Shown here: positions 33,014-43,071 of the stretch, one piece after another
How the letters are laid out: each line of letters begins with the position of its first letter
Position numbering within the stretch: the first letter of the stretch is position 1
Assembly (NCBI RefSeq): GCF_000740895.1
Contig: NC_025260.1
Location: 62,001-126,000 of the forward strand
DNA from: Theileria orientalis strain Shintoku
Lineage: Eukaryota; Apicomplexa; Aconoidasida; Piroplasmida; Theileriidae
Direction of reading: 5' to 3'
Length of the DNA stretch: 64,000 nucleotides
Notes under the pieces: model-generated
Database searches by the model: none
What the model saw: only the letters and a program-made list of their open reading frames with translations
What the model was told of the DNA's origin: nothing
Made by a program: the position numbers and the translations under genes

Positions 33014-34648
33014 TTATAGATTTCCATCCTTTGATATCTCTTCTAATGTTCTTTTTTGTGATTTGTTAGTCTGAATGTAGTCGGGCAGCTGCTTACTTTT
33101 CAGGTACCTAATGTTTACATCTATTTGGTCCTTGAACGTCTCCATATCGCACCAGGTGTTGATTATTTCCTTGAATGACTGTATTGGCATTCTTATGTCG
33201 AACGATTGGTATCCTTCCACCACAGGCGCTGTGTGCTTGAACGCGAAGAACGCTGAGGACGCGTATTCCCAATCTCTGTCCTATAGGTAATCGTAATTTT
33301 ACTCTCCTTTACCTCGAATTTAAAAAATCCTGGCAGTGGTCTGATTTGTGTGTATTCGAGCGTTTCCAACTTCTTGATCAGGAACCTCATTCTGCTTCCT
33401 ATCCAGCCCTCCCACTTGTTGTGGGCCTACATATGCTCATTTACTTTCGGCAACTCACGTGCTCCGATGACCCGTACACTTCTATCACCAGGAAGTGCTT
33501 GTATTTTGAGAACACATCCTCTTCCTCCAGCACCATCTCCCACAGCTGTGTGTTCGTAAGGTTTGGCGTTTTCAACAGTTGCGCTGCTCTTGATAACTCC
33601 TCCGTCACCACTCTCTTCGTCGTCGCTGTAACGTTGTGCGTCGAGTTCATTGACGGGAATGCTGGAGTTATGATTGGCATCAGGTGCTGTCGGTCCTACA
33701 TTAGATTACTTACTTTCCATTGGTACTCACCTGCAGGCTATTAGTCGGGTCCCAAACCTTAAATGACATTAATCCTGGTACGCCCGACTCTCGCTTTATT
33801 TTACACAGTGTCACTGGGTAAATCCAGTTCCACATTGAGAATACTTTGAAGAATTTCTCTATCAGCCTGTTCGGTGCAAAGTTCGGGTACATCTGGCACA
33901 CTCTTGCTGTCAGTATTGCCCATGCTACTCCTCCCAGGTATCCCACCACTGTCGAGTATATCTTTCTTCTCGAGGCCCACAGTTTAATGAATCGCAGTGT
34001 TGTTCTAAAGTTTCCTTTTTTAGGCACTGAGTCCAGTATAAAGCTTGCTACTCTGCATCCGTTGATGCTTCGTACGTTTGAGTCGCTCATGTTTCTTAAG
34101 ATTTTGTTGTCCAGAAGGTTGATGTTCGGGTCCACTGTCGGCTCGTCCAGGTTGGAGAACAGTATATCGATACTGATATCATGATAGTACAGTTTGATCA
34201 CTGGTGTGTATGCGTCTGGCACTGATTGTAGCTTTGTTATTCCTTCCACCTTTGTCAGGGTGTTGTAGAAATCGGAGAAGAAGGCTTCGCGCGTGATGCC
34301 CCTTGGGCACAGGCAGGCGACGTCGATATCGCTATCAGGCGCCACGATTCCCAATCTATATGACCCAAACGTTAAAAGTTTCGCTGTTACTGAATTTGCT
34401 TCTTGATCTGTCAGTCCCATGTTTATTTTAACTTGCCTTCTCACGAATTGTTGAAGTAGGCGATTTAGGGATTCTAACACTTCTTCTCTGCGTTTTTTTC
34501 CCTCATCTGTTTCGTAAAGATTATATGATTTCAATAGTACTATTAGTTCTTGAGAAGCCTTTAAATCTTCTTTAGATGGGCCTTCCGTTGTAACCGGGGC
34601 CGTTATTCCATAACTCTTTATATCTACAGACTGCGTTGAAATAGACAT
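33014..34648 (-). CDS. Poly(A) polymerase, 511 aa, four exons
   Basis: Exons 34648-33731, 33695-33459, 33426-33313 and 33280-33014; introns 35, 32 and 32 nt, all phase 0. Exon 1 carries the nucleotidyltransferase core: FGSYRLGIVAPDSDIDVACL with the catalytic DxD, ISIDILFSNLD with the third aspartate, NVRSINGCRVASFI, TTLRFIKLWASRRKIYS and GYLGGVAWAILTARVCQMYP. Exon 2 continues with MPIITPAFPSMNSTHNVT, the signature of canonical nuclear poly(A) polymerase (central domain), and exon 3 with WEGWIGSRMRFLI of the RNA-binding domain. There is almost no C-terminal S/T-rich regulatory tail, only about 20 residues after the RNA-binding fold, so it is a minimal enzyme. It adds poly(A) to pre-mRNA 3' ends. 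The Pcf11-like factor at 60.6 kb would act in the same step. Confidence 0.95.
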
Positions 34649-35213
34649 TTTATTATCATTTATTACTATATATTACAACTATGTTAATTTGAGTATTTTT
34701 TGAATGTCACAATAGACAGATACATCATTTAATTATACAACTATATTATAGTAAATAATAAAATTTTTGTAATATTCTCAAATATGAACTGACAATAAGA
34801 ATTTATATTGTTATAATATTATAAATAATGTAATATCTGCCTTTAACACTGGTATAATTGGCAGTTGTCAGGTTCCAAGATGCCATCAGGTTAGAAGCAA
34901 ATTATTTTCTTTCGTTGCCTTATTATTGTTTTTTAGTTTACACATTACATCATTTTATTTTTTGTACAATTATTCCATTTTATTTTTAACAAAACGTTGC
35001 TTGTCTTTCCTATTTTGTTTTTTCTTGTTTTTATAAATTATTAAATTTCGTTGTTAGGCTACACATATAAAATAACTCATTTTTAAAGATTTCTTTATAT
35101 TAATTGACACCCGGATTTTTCAATTTTAGATCCTTAACTTATTGATTTACTATTTTTTAAACTTTCCTTACCATACCCTAATACTGTTCCCCTTCTTCTG
35201 AGATCATTTCATT
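34649..35213. promoter_or_regulatory. Divergent intergenic region
   Basis: AT-rich spacer between poly(A) polymerase and the disordered 447-aa protein. A less AT-rich island at 34862-34895 contains ATGCCATCAG directly before a donor-like GTTAGAAG. This could be a short 5' exon or uORF of the downstream gene, but no convincing continuation was found. Confidence 0.4.
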
Positions 35214-36557
35214 ATGATTAATTCTAAGAATAATTTGATCTCGAAGCCGGGTGAATATCGTCAATCCGTTTTAGACGCGCTTTTAAATCGCAATGTTTCT
35301 GAAAATTATTCAAGTGACAGATCTTCTGGGCCCCCGGATCCTTGTTCTGATTCCGAGAAGCTTTCATATCGCAATTCTCAGGCTTTATCACCTAATTCGA
35401 CTGATTATGATGTAGTTGACAGTGGAAGCTGGTCGCCTCTGCCTCTCGGGACGAGGACTCCTACAAACATAGCCGAGCAGCTCCCAATTCTGCTTGCTAG
35501 GAAGTATTACTCGGCCCCCGCCTGCCTTCTCAGGTTTGTGAATTTAACATCTTCGATCAGATCTTCTTCTCCCCAACGCCGGGATTCTGACGTAAGTGTA
35601 ATCGACAATGAGATGGACTTTACTGACGACTTCAATCTGGACCCTAATGACGATATCGGTAACTTTAAGTCTGACGAAGAAGTGCCCGAGATTCTTTCCG
35701 TTGGGGCCCTGAGCAACGGGTCACCTTTAGTGAACAACCCTCTTCATTGTTCTGATGATTCGGGCTACGTTGATGTGGACCCCGTTGACATAAACGTGGT
35801 TTTGCAGAGCGTGAACTCCAAGTATGGTTCTCACTTCGATAAGGGCTGTTCTCCTTTTTTCGACATGAAGGAGACTAATGGCGCTGAAGCCTCCAAGGTC
35901 AGGGTGGACGTCGGAACCAGTCCTTTGGTATTAGACAAATCGCATGGGACAGATGATTTCCCTTTCAACGGCAGCCTCGATTCTGATTCACACATGGTGC
36001 CTGAGGATACCAAGCTGGACTATTATGTCGACGGAGCTAAGACTCTTAACACCACTGATCCTGAGACTGAGTTTTTCAGTCCTGGCTTTGGATCTGAGAA
36101 GGAGCACGCTCCTAGTCCTGGGTTTTCGACCTTGAAGTCTGGCGACTTTTCCGTAAAGAAGTCTGAATTTTCTGCCGATAAGCAAATTCCTGTTTATTGC
36201 CGCAGTCTTCTTTACCGGATCCGCGTTCCTCTGTCCAAGCGCCTCAAGAACGTTGACGAGGACGTGCTCGTCAGGAGCATGGCTTCTCCCCTTCTTTCGG
36301 AATCTCGTGCCAACTTGAGCTGCGACCGTCTCTACTCCAGCAGGCCTCGGCTGTCGAACTCCGCCGACTCTTCCCGGTCATTCTTGCGGCTGAGTGACCT
36401 CGACTCCCATTCCGTGGAGTCCAGGGCTTACCTGAAGACTGCAAAGCCTCCTTCAGGATCCAACGACCCTGATAAACGCTGCAAACGTGGATACTCGGGC
36501 TCTCGCCACTTCGAAGGACCATCAAAACATTCGAAACGGTACAAGCGTGTCCGTTGA
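35214..36557 (+). CDS. Serine/aspartate-rich disordered protein, 447 aa
   Basis: Single exon. The whole protein is low complexity: S, D, P, N and G dominate, with many SP and SPxP sites suited to phosphorylation. Only one short hydrophobic stretch occurs (ILLARKYYSAPACLLRFVNL, about residues 91-110). The C-terminal 40 residues are strongly basic (KRCKRGYSGSRHFEG, KHSKRYKRVR), which would suit nuclear import or RNA binding. No domain recognised. The absence of introns, good codon usage and rising GC to the 3' end support a real gene. It could be a splicing or transcription regulator of the SR/disordered kind, but that is a guess. Confidence 0.6.
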   Translation: MINSKNNLISKPGEYRQSVLDALLNRNVSENYSSDRSSGPPDPCSDSEKLSYRNSQALSPNSTDYDVVDSGSWSPLPLGTRTPTNIAEQLPILLARKYYSAPACLLRFVNLTSSIRSSSPQRRDSDVSVIDNEMDFTDDFNLDPNDDIGNFKSDEEVPEILSVGALSNGSPLVNNPLHCSDDSGYVDVDPVDINVVLQSVNSKYGSHFDKGCSPFFDMKETNGAEASKVRVDVGTSPLVLDKSHGTDDFPFNGSLDSDSHMVPEDTKLDYYVDGAKTLNTTDPETEFFSPGFGSEKEHAPSPGFSTLKSGDFSVKKSEFSADKQIPVYCRSLLYRIRVPLSKRLKNVDEDVLVRSMASPLLSESRANLSCDRLYSSRPRLSNSADSSRSFLRLSDLDSHSVESRAYLKTAKPPSGSNDPDKRCKRGYSGSRHFEGPSKHSKRYKRVR

Positions 36558-36699
36558 ACTTATCTTAATTTTGTGTTTTCCATTTTCTATTTACGTAGTA
36601 TCACAGTCTATAGGATATGTAAGATATATAAGAAGGCACATATGTTTGTATCGGATGCAGATATAAGGCTTATTAAGTGTGTGTGAGTGCTTTGCTGCC

Positions 36700-37674
36700 T
36701 CATGCTGCCAGTATTGGCTTGTGTGTGTTGAAGTACGGACGCAGCACCCACTCCGTCTCCAGGTCCCGCATGTCTACCGTTCCCAGTTCTATCTTGTATG
36801 GCTTCAGCTTGAACCTCGGCCCTATCTCCTTAAGTGCCACGTTCTTCTCCTCGGCTCCTGTCTTCGCCTCCGTCCAGACGTGGTGTCGGAATATGATTTT
36901 GTCCTTTTCGTTAACGAACGACAGCACTCTCGTTTCATTCGTGTTCGGTGGCGGGAACATGTACCTTATGATATCCTTGAACCTTTCCCCCAACTGACTC
37001 GTGAAGTTGTGGAACACCAGGTGCGGGTACGCCTGAATGCTTTGTGAACTGGGTTAGGCTTACTTGTGACATTGTCGGCAGCTTCTCCGGCAGGTCGTGC
37101 CTCAGTACTACTTCTGAAAGCTGAAAGTATGCCGTCGGCCCGTGTGGCAAGTGCGATATTATCATTGAATTTGGCTTTCCTGAAAAATTATTGTAAACGT
37201 TGAAGCTCACCTCTAGTCTCGTATATCAGTACCATATCTGATACGTCCTTCGTTCTGCAGAACTCCACCAGGTCCTTTAACACGTACGAACCTCTGTTCA
37301 GGCGTTCTGAATTTGGTATTATTAGGCACATTTCCTTTGCGAACTGCAATAATCTGCTCGAGGGGCTCCTCGACGTTGTTATGAGCACCTTCGGGTCCTT
37401 CAGTCCTACAATGTCCTTATTTACTTCTTTTCCACTTACCGCAAAATGCGTATTCGTCGTCCACGTGCGTCGATTCCTCTCTTCTCTTTATATCGAGCAG
37501 ATCCAGTGACGATTGTACTGCTCCGCTCTGTGCTCTCAGTTCTGGAGGTATTGGTTTATCTGATTTCAGGGCCTCGCTTAACCTTCTGGCGTTTTTCAAT
37601 GAGTATTTGTCTTTATTTTCCCTCGATTTGAGGAAGAGGTATTCTCTTCGTTGCCTTAAAGTCTTTCGCAACAT
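36700..37674 (-). CDS. IMP4: U3 snoRNP protein IMP4 (Brix domain), 292 aa, four exons
   Basis: Exons 37674-37440, 37405-37211, 37179-37064 and 37032-36700; introns 34, 31 and 31 nt in phases 1, 1 and 0. Starts with MLRKTLRQRREYLFLKSREN, the IMP4-specific N-terminal helix, then HVDDEYAFCG, and the Brix domain: PKVLITTSRSPSSRLLQFAK, ADP-ribose-like signature SMIISHLPHGPTAYFQLSEV, VVLRHD, HLVFHNFTSQLG, IIRYMFPPP, ISFRHH-equivalent IIFRHHVW and EIGPRFKLKPYKIELGT. Length is nearly identical to animal and yeast IMP4. IMP4 binds U3 snoRNA and pre-rRNA during small-subunit processing in the nucleolus. Confidence 0.96.
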
Positions 37675-37982
37675 TTACATTAAGTAATCAAGTAATTATG
37701 GTACAGGTTTGCGATATTCAAATACATAATGTGATTTTATATATTCATCTGCGTATATGTGTATATAATTTAAAACTTTAACACAAATATATTGAAAAGT
37801 GTTCTATTAATTTGCGTTATTAAATGGGGGACCATATCATTAATTTAACTCTGTTACATCAGTGTTTTGCCATATTACACTGATCCTCTCGTCCCACTTT
37901 CAATTATATTCATGTTTTTATTTGTTTTTTCCAAATTAAATCACACATCTGACTATTTTCCAACATTTCCTATCTTCGGATT
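37675..37982. other. Intergenic spacer between IMP4 and EXO5
   Basis: About 300 bp, AT-rich, holding the IMP4 promoter and EXO5 3' UTR. No gene, RNA or repeat recognised. Confidence 0.5.
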
Positions 37983-39099
37983 CTACTGGGCTTTGTCTTC
38001 TATCAGCGGTGTTACTGTGCACTCGTCCTTGAACTGGCACATTTTGCACTTCCAGCTCTCATTTTTCTGTATTTTTGTAATTTTTCAATCTTACCTTCAC
38101 ATGGTCCGCTTCCCTCAGTCCGTCCCAGAACGTGCACAGGTAGTTCACTGTTAGCAGTATGTTCTCCCTCTTCAGATCCACCTCCGACTTTCTAAACACA
38201 ATTCCCTCGTGCTCGTACTCCAGGTTCATCATTTTTGACACTTTCGGCAGCTTCTTGAAGGCCTTCAGGTACTTTTTCTGCAGGTTTGCCAGGCATCCTT
38301 CTGGCATCAGCTCCACTGACTTGAACGGTGCGTACTTATCGCAATTCAGTGACTCGTATAACTTTTCAAAATTCACTTTTCCGTTCTTCGTGTCCTCCAG
38401 CATTATGCAATATAGCTACAATATTTACTTATTTTTCTTTTCAGTTACCTGAACTTGAAGTGACGCTCCTTGTATTTGCGATGGACTTGGGTCTCTTTTT
38501 GTTTTTCTCGTCTTTGTGTCTGATATTATCACGCACTTCTCCTTTGTGCGTCTGTGCATTGCTATTGTCAGCTGATCAATTATCCCGCTGAATGTGTAAT
38601 TTTCTATGGTGTCGAATAGCCACAGTTCTCTGCACTTTCCCGTTTCCACCAGTTGTTCCAGCAGTACAATTGAATTCAGCAGCTTCAATCCCAGGTAATC
38701 CTCTTCTGTCTCCACTTCCACTTCCACCAGGTCGTGATCTTCCAGCTCCAATTCTTCGTGCCTCTTAATTCCTTCTTCCATTTCTTCCGTTACTCTTTTT
38801 CTTCCTGTCAGGAGTGTGTATTCTACTTGCTTTTCACACCATAGTTGGCACGATAGCTCTGTTACTGACAACATCCAGTTTTTATTAAACTTGATAACTG
38901 GTGGAAGAGTTGCCGTTTGGCTATTCTGAGACTGTATTGAGTTTTTAAGGTAGTCTTCTATGTCGTCTATGATGTTGTTGATTTCTAAGTTGTCGGCGCC
39001 TTCCGAAGCCAAAACCTCCAATTCTTCTAACTCATTCTTTTTGGATACACCTTTAAATTTTTTAACTTTTCTAACAATTTCAGATTCTTCTGCCATCAC
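37983..39099 (-). CDS. EXO5: Exonuclease V (EXO5/DEM1), Fe-S nuclease, 351 aa, three exons
   Basis: Exons 39099-38449, 38415-38095 and 38066-37983 with 33- and 28-nt introns in phase 0. EXO5 is a single-strand DNA exonuclease of the PD-(D/E)XK class with a 4Fe-4S cluster. Visible: LSVTELSCQLWCEKQVEY with the first cluster cysteine, EEGIKRHEELE, the catalytic block FSGIIDQLTI then VIISDTKTRK (D and DxK), QIQGASLQVQLYCIML, and the last three cluster cysteines CKMCQFKDEC in the tiny third exon. Without the 28-nt intron the protein would lose its Fe-S cluster. Eukaryotic EXO5 proteins act in nuclear interstrand-crosslink repair or in mitochondria; no clear presequence is present, so nuclear is likelier. 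It shares a 356-bp divergent promoter with RNase H2A. Confidence 0.95.
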
Positions 39100-39455
39100 A
39101 ATTTCTGGTCAATATTCGTCTACACACACATGGACAAAAGTTCTAGAGAAAACACTTAAATAATCACGAGAAGGTTCAATGAAACCATATAATATATATT
39201 AAACAATGTATTGAAACGCAAAATTCCGAAAAGTGTGGAATCATTTTGATAATAATGATACATTTTGTTAGGGTGGGGGATCCATGTTTACTCAAATCAC
39301 AATTAGAATTTATAACTAATTTTAATTCAAAGAATATATGATTATATTTAATGAATAAGTAAATTTGTTCTAATAAAGTCTAGATTAACAAGCAATGTGT
39401 GTCATAAATTTTACACACTTTAACCGTATCATTACTTGAGGTTTCAGTTGTTTCA
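39100..39455. promoter_or_regulatory. Shared promoter region of EXO5 and RNase H2A
   Basis: Divergent starts at 39099 and 39456. AT-rich, with a less AT-rich element GGGTGGGGGATCC at 39271-39283 and the 12-nt motif described separately at 39232. Confidence 0.5.
39232..39243 (+). promoter_or_regulatory. Candidate 12-nt upstream motif AGTGTGGAATCA
   Basis: Identical to the minus-strand motif upstream of GatB (21173-21184). It lies between two divergent nuclease genes. Confidence 0.25.
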
Positions 39456-40847
39456 ATGGAGGAAGATCACTTAAAGTGCTTTAGAATTTACCGCTCCGGT
39501 GAAATTTCAAAGGATTCTGATGTTATCTTGGGTTTGCCTCCCTTCTTCATCATTGTTTACTAGGAATTGACGAAGCTGGACGTGGACCTGTTCTCGGCCC
39601 TATGGTTTATGGTGGATTTTTCTGTCCCAAGGGACCCGACTCCACCTCTATACTTAAAAATAAGATACGGGTTGACGGTTTGTTTTTTACGTGCTACTCA
39701 CTTGCGTAGATTCCAAGAAACTCACTGAGGCCTACCGTGAAAACAAATTTCACCTGCTCAACAAGCCCGAGTATCCATTCGGAATGATTGCGGAGGTCAT
39801 AACTCCTCAATATATAAGCTACAAAATGTTACAGAGGTATCAACACAAGTCTTTCCTCTTCATACTAATTCAACAGGAACAAATACAATCTCAATGAAAT
39901 ATCTCACGAAACTGCCATTTCAATTATTCGCCACGTGATTTCGCTCGGTTACAACCTTAAGGAGGTAATATTTAGACTCATACACATGTGCACGTATTTT
40001 CTTTGTAGGTGTACATCGACGCCGTTGGGACTGTGAGCAAATACCAGTCTAAGTTGTCGAAGCTGTTTCCCAAAATTAGCTTCTCTGTATGACTCACGCA
40101 CCTATTTATCTATATAGATCAACGTATATAAATGTATATCTGCATTTGTGCCACTTCTCATCCCATCTAGTTTACTACCTTCTTTTAGCTCATTATTTAA
40201 TCCGCTTAAATTTACTATTTCACTTCACTTCACTTCACTCTATTAGGTCAGGGAGAAGGCTGATTCTATTTATCCCACTGTCAGTGCCGCTTCCATTATT
40301 GCCAAGGTCATTCGGGACAATATGATTAGGGCATGGCGCCTCGACCCTATTGTTAAGAATATCGGCTCTGGGTACCCTGGAGGTTAGTCTATTCATATTT
40401 TTAGCTCTGCTTTGCTTTTTCAGTTAGTTGACATATTTGTATTAAAGTTTTTCATCTGGTTTTACTATATATTTTTTTAGCTCTGCTTTTTCAGCTAGTT
40501 TATCTATATATTTACCCATTTTTGCTACTGTTTTCTTAAATCACTCACACATTCTGATGCTTACTAATGCACTTTCACGTGTTCACGCGTTCTCACACTC
40601 TCACGTTTCAGACCCTAGCACTAAGGAGTTTTTAACTGGGAACATGGACAAGGTTTTCGGGTTTCCTGACATCGTTCGGTTCAGCTGGTCCACTGCCAAG
40701 AACTTGCTCGAGGGCTCCGAGGGCGTCCCTGTGGAGTGGTACGACCCTGACCCTGAGGACGAGAGGAACAACTTCAAAATCGTGCCCAAGAAGCCCCTTT
40801 TTCCTGGCGCTCTCGCACTAACTATCACTGACTCACTTAGGCTTTAA
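39456..40847 (+). CDS. RNASEH2A: Ribonuclease H2 subunit A, 284 aa, seven exons
   Basis: Exons 39456-39531, 39564-39677, 39710-39836, 39877-39964, 40009-40086, 40247-40382 and 40612-40847; introns 32, 32, 40, 44, 160 and 229 nt. The catalytic D-E pair is in [14 protein letters not shown], followed by DDSKKLTE (spliced), the third acidic residue in [13 protein letters not shown], and [34 protein letters not shown], split by the last intron, is the characteristic RNase H2 substrate-loop region. RNase H2 removes ribonucleotides and RNA primers from DNA. The C-terminus has the eukaryotic extension contacting subunits B and C in other species; those subunits are not in this window. Introns lengthen from 32 to 229 nt along the gene. 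Confidence 0.95.
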
Positions 40848-40860
40848 CCATATTACTTGC

Positions 40861-42494
40861 TTATATCCAGAATACGAATCTTTCCTCCTTTTCGTCCATC
40901 TTTTCCGTCTCCGCGTCCACGAGGTAGTGCGTCGGCAGCTTAGGCGGCTGCGAGCCCGGTATTTGCGACGTCGCGACGTCCTCGTGCTCCTTGTTGTCGA
41001 ACCTGTTTCCCACAAACGAGGCCAGCTCGTTGCTGTTGTAGGCTGTGAAGCTGCAGGTTTCTCCGTTCCTCGGCCTCAGCTCCGCGCACACCACGTGCCC
41101 CTTCGACGCGAACTTCATGTTCGAGAGCAGTCCTACTTGCTGGTGCCTCATCAGCGTCACGTGCAGCTTATTCTTTACTGCCGTGTCAAACTCGTAGACT
41201 TCGTCGTCTTCGCTGTCTCCGTGGTGTTCGTTGTTTTCAGTCCCCTCTCCTGCCCCTTCCTTTTGTGCACTACGTTCCTCAGCCCTTCCGTCGGTCCTGA
41301 GGCTGCCGTTCCCCCAGGGCTCAGTGCGGTCATTTCCGAGCCTTCCCTCTCTGCCAACTCCATCTTCTCTGCTGAGTAGACCTTCATTCGAGGGTTCTCC
41401 GTGATTGAAATCCTCTGGCCTGCCTTTGTTATTGCTTTTGTGCACATCGAGCATCGACTCTGCTCCTTCCTGGTCACCCTCGCCCTCTCCACTTGCACAG
41501 GCCTTCGGGTCCACCAGTGGTACATCTGTGAATGTAATTTCTATGTTTCCTCCTCGCGTCAGGAATATTCCCTTCGGCGCCAGTTGCGATTCCGTCAAGT
41601 TCGATATCCTGTCTGACCTGGATATCTTTTTCCTCTTCTGATGGCTACTGATTAGCGTGTTAACGCTCTTGTTCAGGGTACTTTGAAACTCGGTTGCGAT
41701 ATCTGCCAGCGTCTCGCTCAGTGTGACATTGCTCATCAGGACGCTCCTCTTCGCGTACTTTCCCTTATACTTGACTACGTCAAGTCCTTCCAGGTCTATT
41801 GAGTACTCTTCCAGGTCCGGGTCCCTCTGGCTCTTTGGCACTGACTTGATTGCTATTGACGTCGATTGCAGTGCTCTCACCACCAGTTCAACGTCCGAGT
41901 CGGTTACCAGGTTAACTAGGGATAGTGTTATGTGCGGCCTCTTTTCAAACGACGCATTTCCTCCTAAGATTAAGATGAGTTTCTTGGCACGAACCCAGCT
42001 TATACAGTACATCCTTTTTAAACTCCGAAAATTTTTTGTGGAAGGCTTCTCCTCTTACTGGGAAGCACAAATAAAAGTTGTACACGTTACTCTTCCTGCA
42101 TATGTTCAGAATTTCGTTTATTGACTGTTCTGCTTTTACTCCGGACGCTATCAGCTTGTAGTCGTCGTCCACCTCTTGTAGCGACATTCTCACTTCATAC
42201 AGCTTTTCCACGTGTTCTATGTTCCTCTCTATCAGATTCTTGAAGGGAGACCGTACGTTCACAGAGTGCTGGTTTTCGGCCAGCGCAGCATCTCCGGTGT
42301 TTGAATGTGCAGGATCCAAATAACATGCTGAAGGTTAAAATACAGAAATATTAAATTATTTTCGAACCTATATTTGTATTGCAAATTCCATTAGGCTTAG
42401 GAATCCTGAATGTGCAACTAGTATTTCTTTTCAATTTGGGAACTTTGATCAGTTTATTTTCAAATTGAAATTCAGAGCTATCGAACCGATTCAT
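40861..42494 (-). CDS. ASCC1-like protein (KH plus 2H phosphoesterase fold), 520 aa
   Basis: Exons 42494-42368, 42327-41995 and 41963-40861 with 40- and 31-nt introns in phase 1. After a 60-residue leader, residues 65-115 (VRMSLQEVDDDYKLIASGVK) look like a KH-type RNA-binding fold. Then comes an AKAP7/LigT-like 2H domain: NFYLCFPVRGEAFHKKFSEF, the first HxT motif KRPHITLSL, and the second, KLHVTLMR, near residue 405. A 150-residue low-complexity acidic insertion sits between the two half-sites. KH plus 2H is the plan of ASCC1, a subunit of the ASC-1 complex linked to alkylation damage and ribosome quality control. GC is highest at the 3' end. Tail-to-tail with RNase H2A, 13 bp between stops. 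Exon 1 is the least certain part. Confidence 0.75.
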
Positions 42495-43071
42495 GTTATT
42501 TAATATAACAAGTAAGTATATTTTAAACATATATAACCTTCTACCATGATATCATAACATTAGGAGACAGTCCGGGCAAAGTGGCTGAGCCCAACTATAA
42601 ATATTGCCACGCCCGTACTTTTAGTGTGGTTCTCCAAATCACTTAAAATAAACATCAGATCTTCACTTACACACACTAAACTGTTTTGTAGAGTTTTTTA
42701 TTTATTTACGGATTGTTGTACTATCGTCTTTTGTGTACATTTACATAGATTAAAAAAATTAATTCACAAATCTATTTGTTAAGATCTAGTTACCTTTTTG
42801 CATCTTACGCGACACACCAGATCTCATTATTTTTAATCAAACCTTTCGTTATTTTGATAATAAAGGCTTAAATTCGCAATAAAAAAGATCTTAATATTAA
42901 TTTCATGTTTCTTATCAAATAATAGATTTACCAAATACTTTTTAGATTTATCTAATCATTGATATAACTTTTGCTAAAACGAAATTATAACATTTCAGCT
43001 CTTGAAATAATTTATCGTTTGGTTACTTAATAAACAAACCTAAACTAATCAACCAACTGACCTTCTCAAAG
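42495..43071. promoter_or_regulatory. Intergenic region upstream of the hexokinase array
   Basis: Divergent promoters of the ASCC1-like and first hexokinase genes. A plus-strand GTAAGTAT at 42511 and a CATTAG at 42558-42563 would delimit a 5' UTR intron, directly followed by the GC-rich structured element listed next. The rest is AT-rich. Confidence 0.45.
42563..42635 (+). ncRNA. Candidate structured RNA element
   Basis: In an otherwise AT-rich spacer, 73 nt can fold into nested stems: GGAGA (42563) with TCTCC (42631), CGGGC (42573) with GCCCG (42611) and GTGGC (42581) with GCCAC (42606). GGGC can alternatively pair with GCCC at 42589-42592. It may be a small RNA or a 5' UTR structure of the first hexokinase mRNA. 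No known RNA family recognised; it is not a tRNA. The strand is unknown. Confidence 0.35.

Noticed and set aside
34862..35060. Possible micro-gene beginning ATGCCATCAG with exon at 35059
   Set aside because: Splicing gives only about 12 residues with no family match; probably 5' UTR or chance.
42511..42540. ATACTTACTTG on the minus strand, similar to a U1 snRNA 5' end
   Set aside because: It is the complement of a plausible plus-strand donor (GTAAGTAT). The following sequence cannot form U1 stem-loops and runs into the ASCC1-like start codon.
42563..42635. Structured element as a tRNA or tRNA-Sec
   Set aside because: No T-arm GTTCGA, no seven-base acceptor stem and no anticodon arm in the right place.
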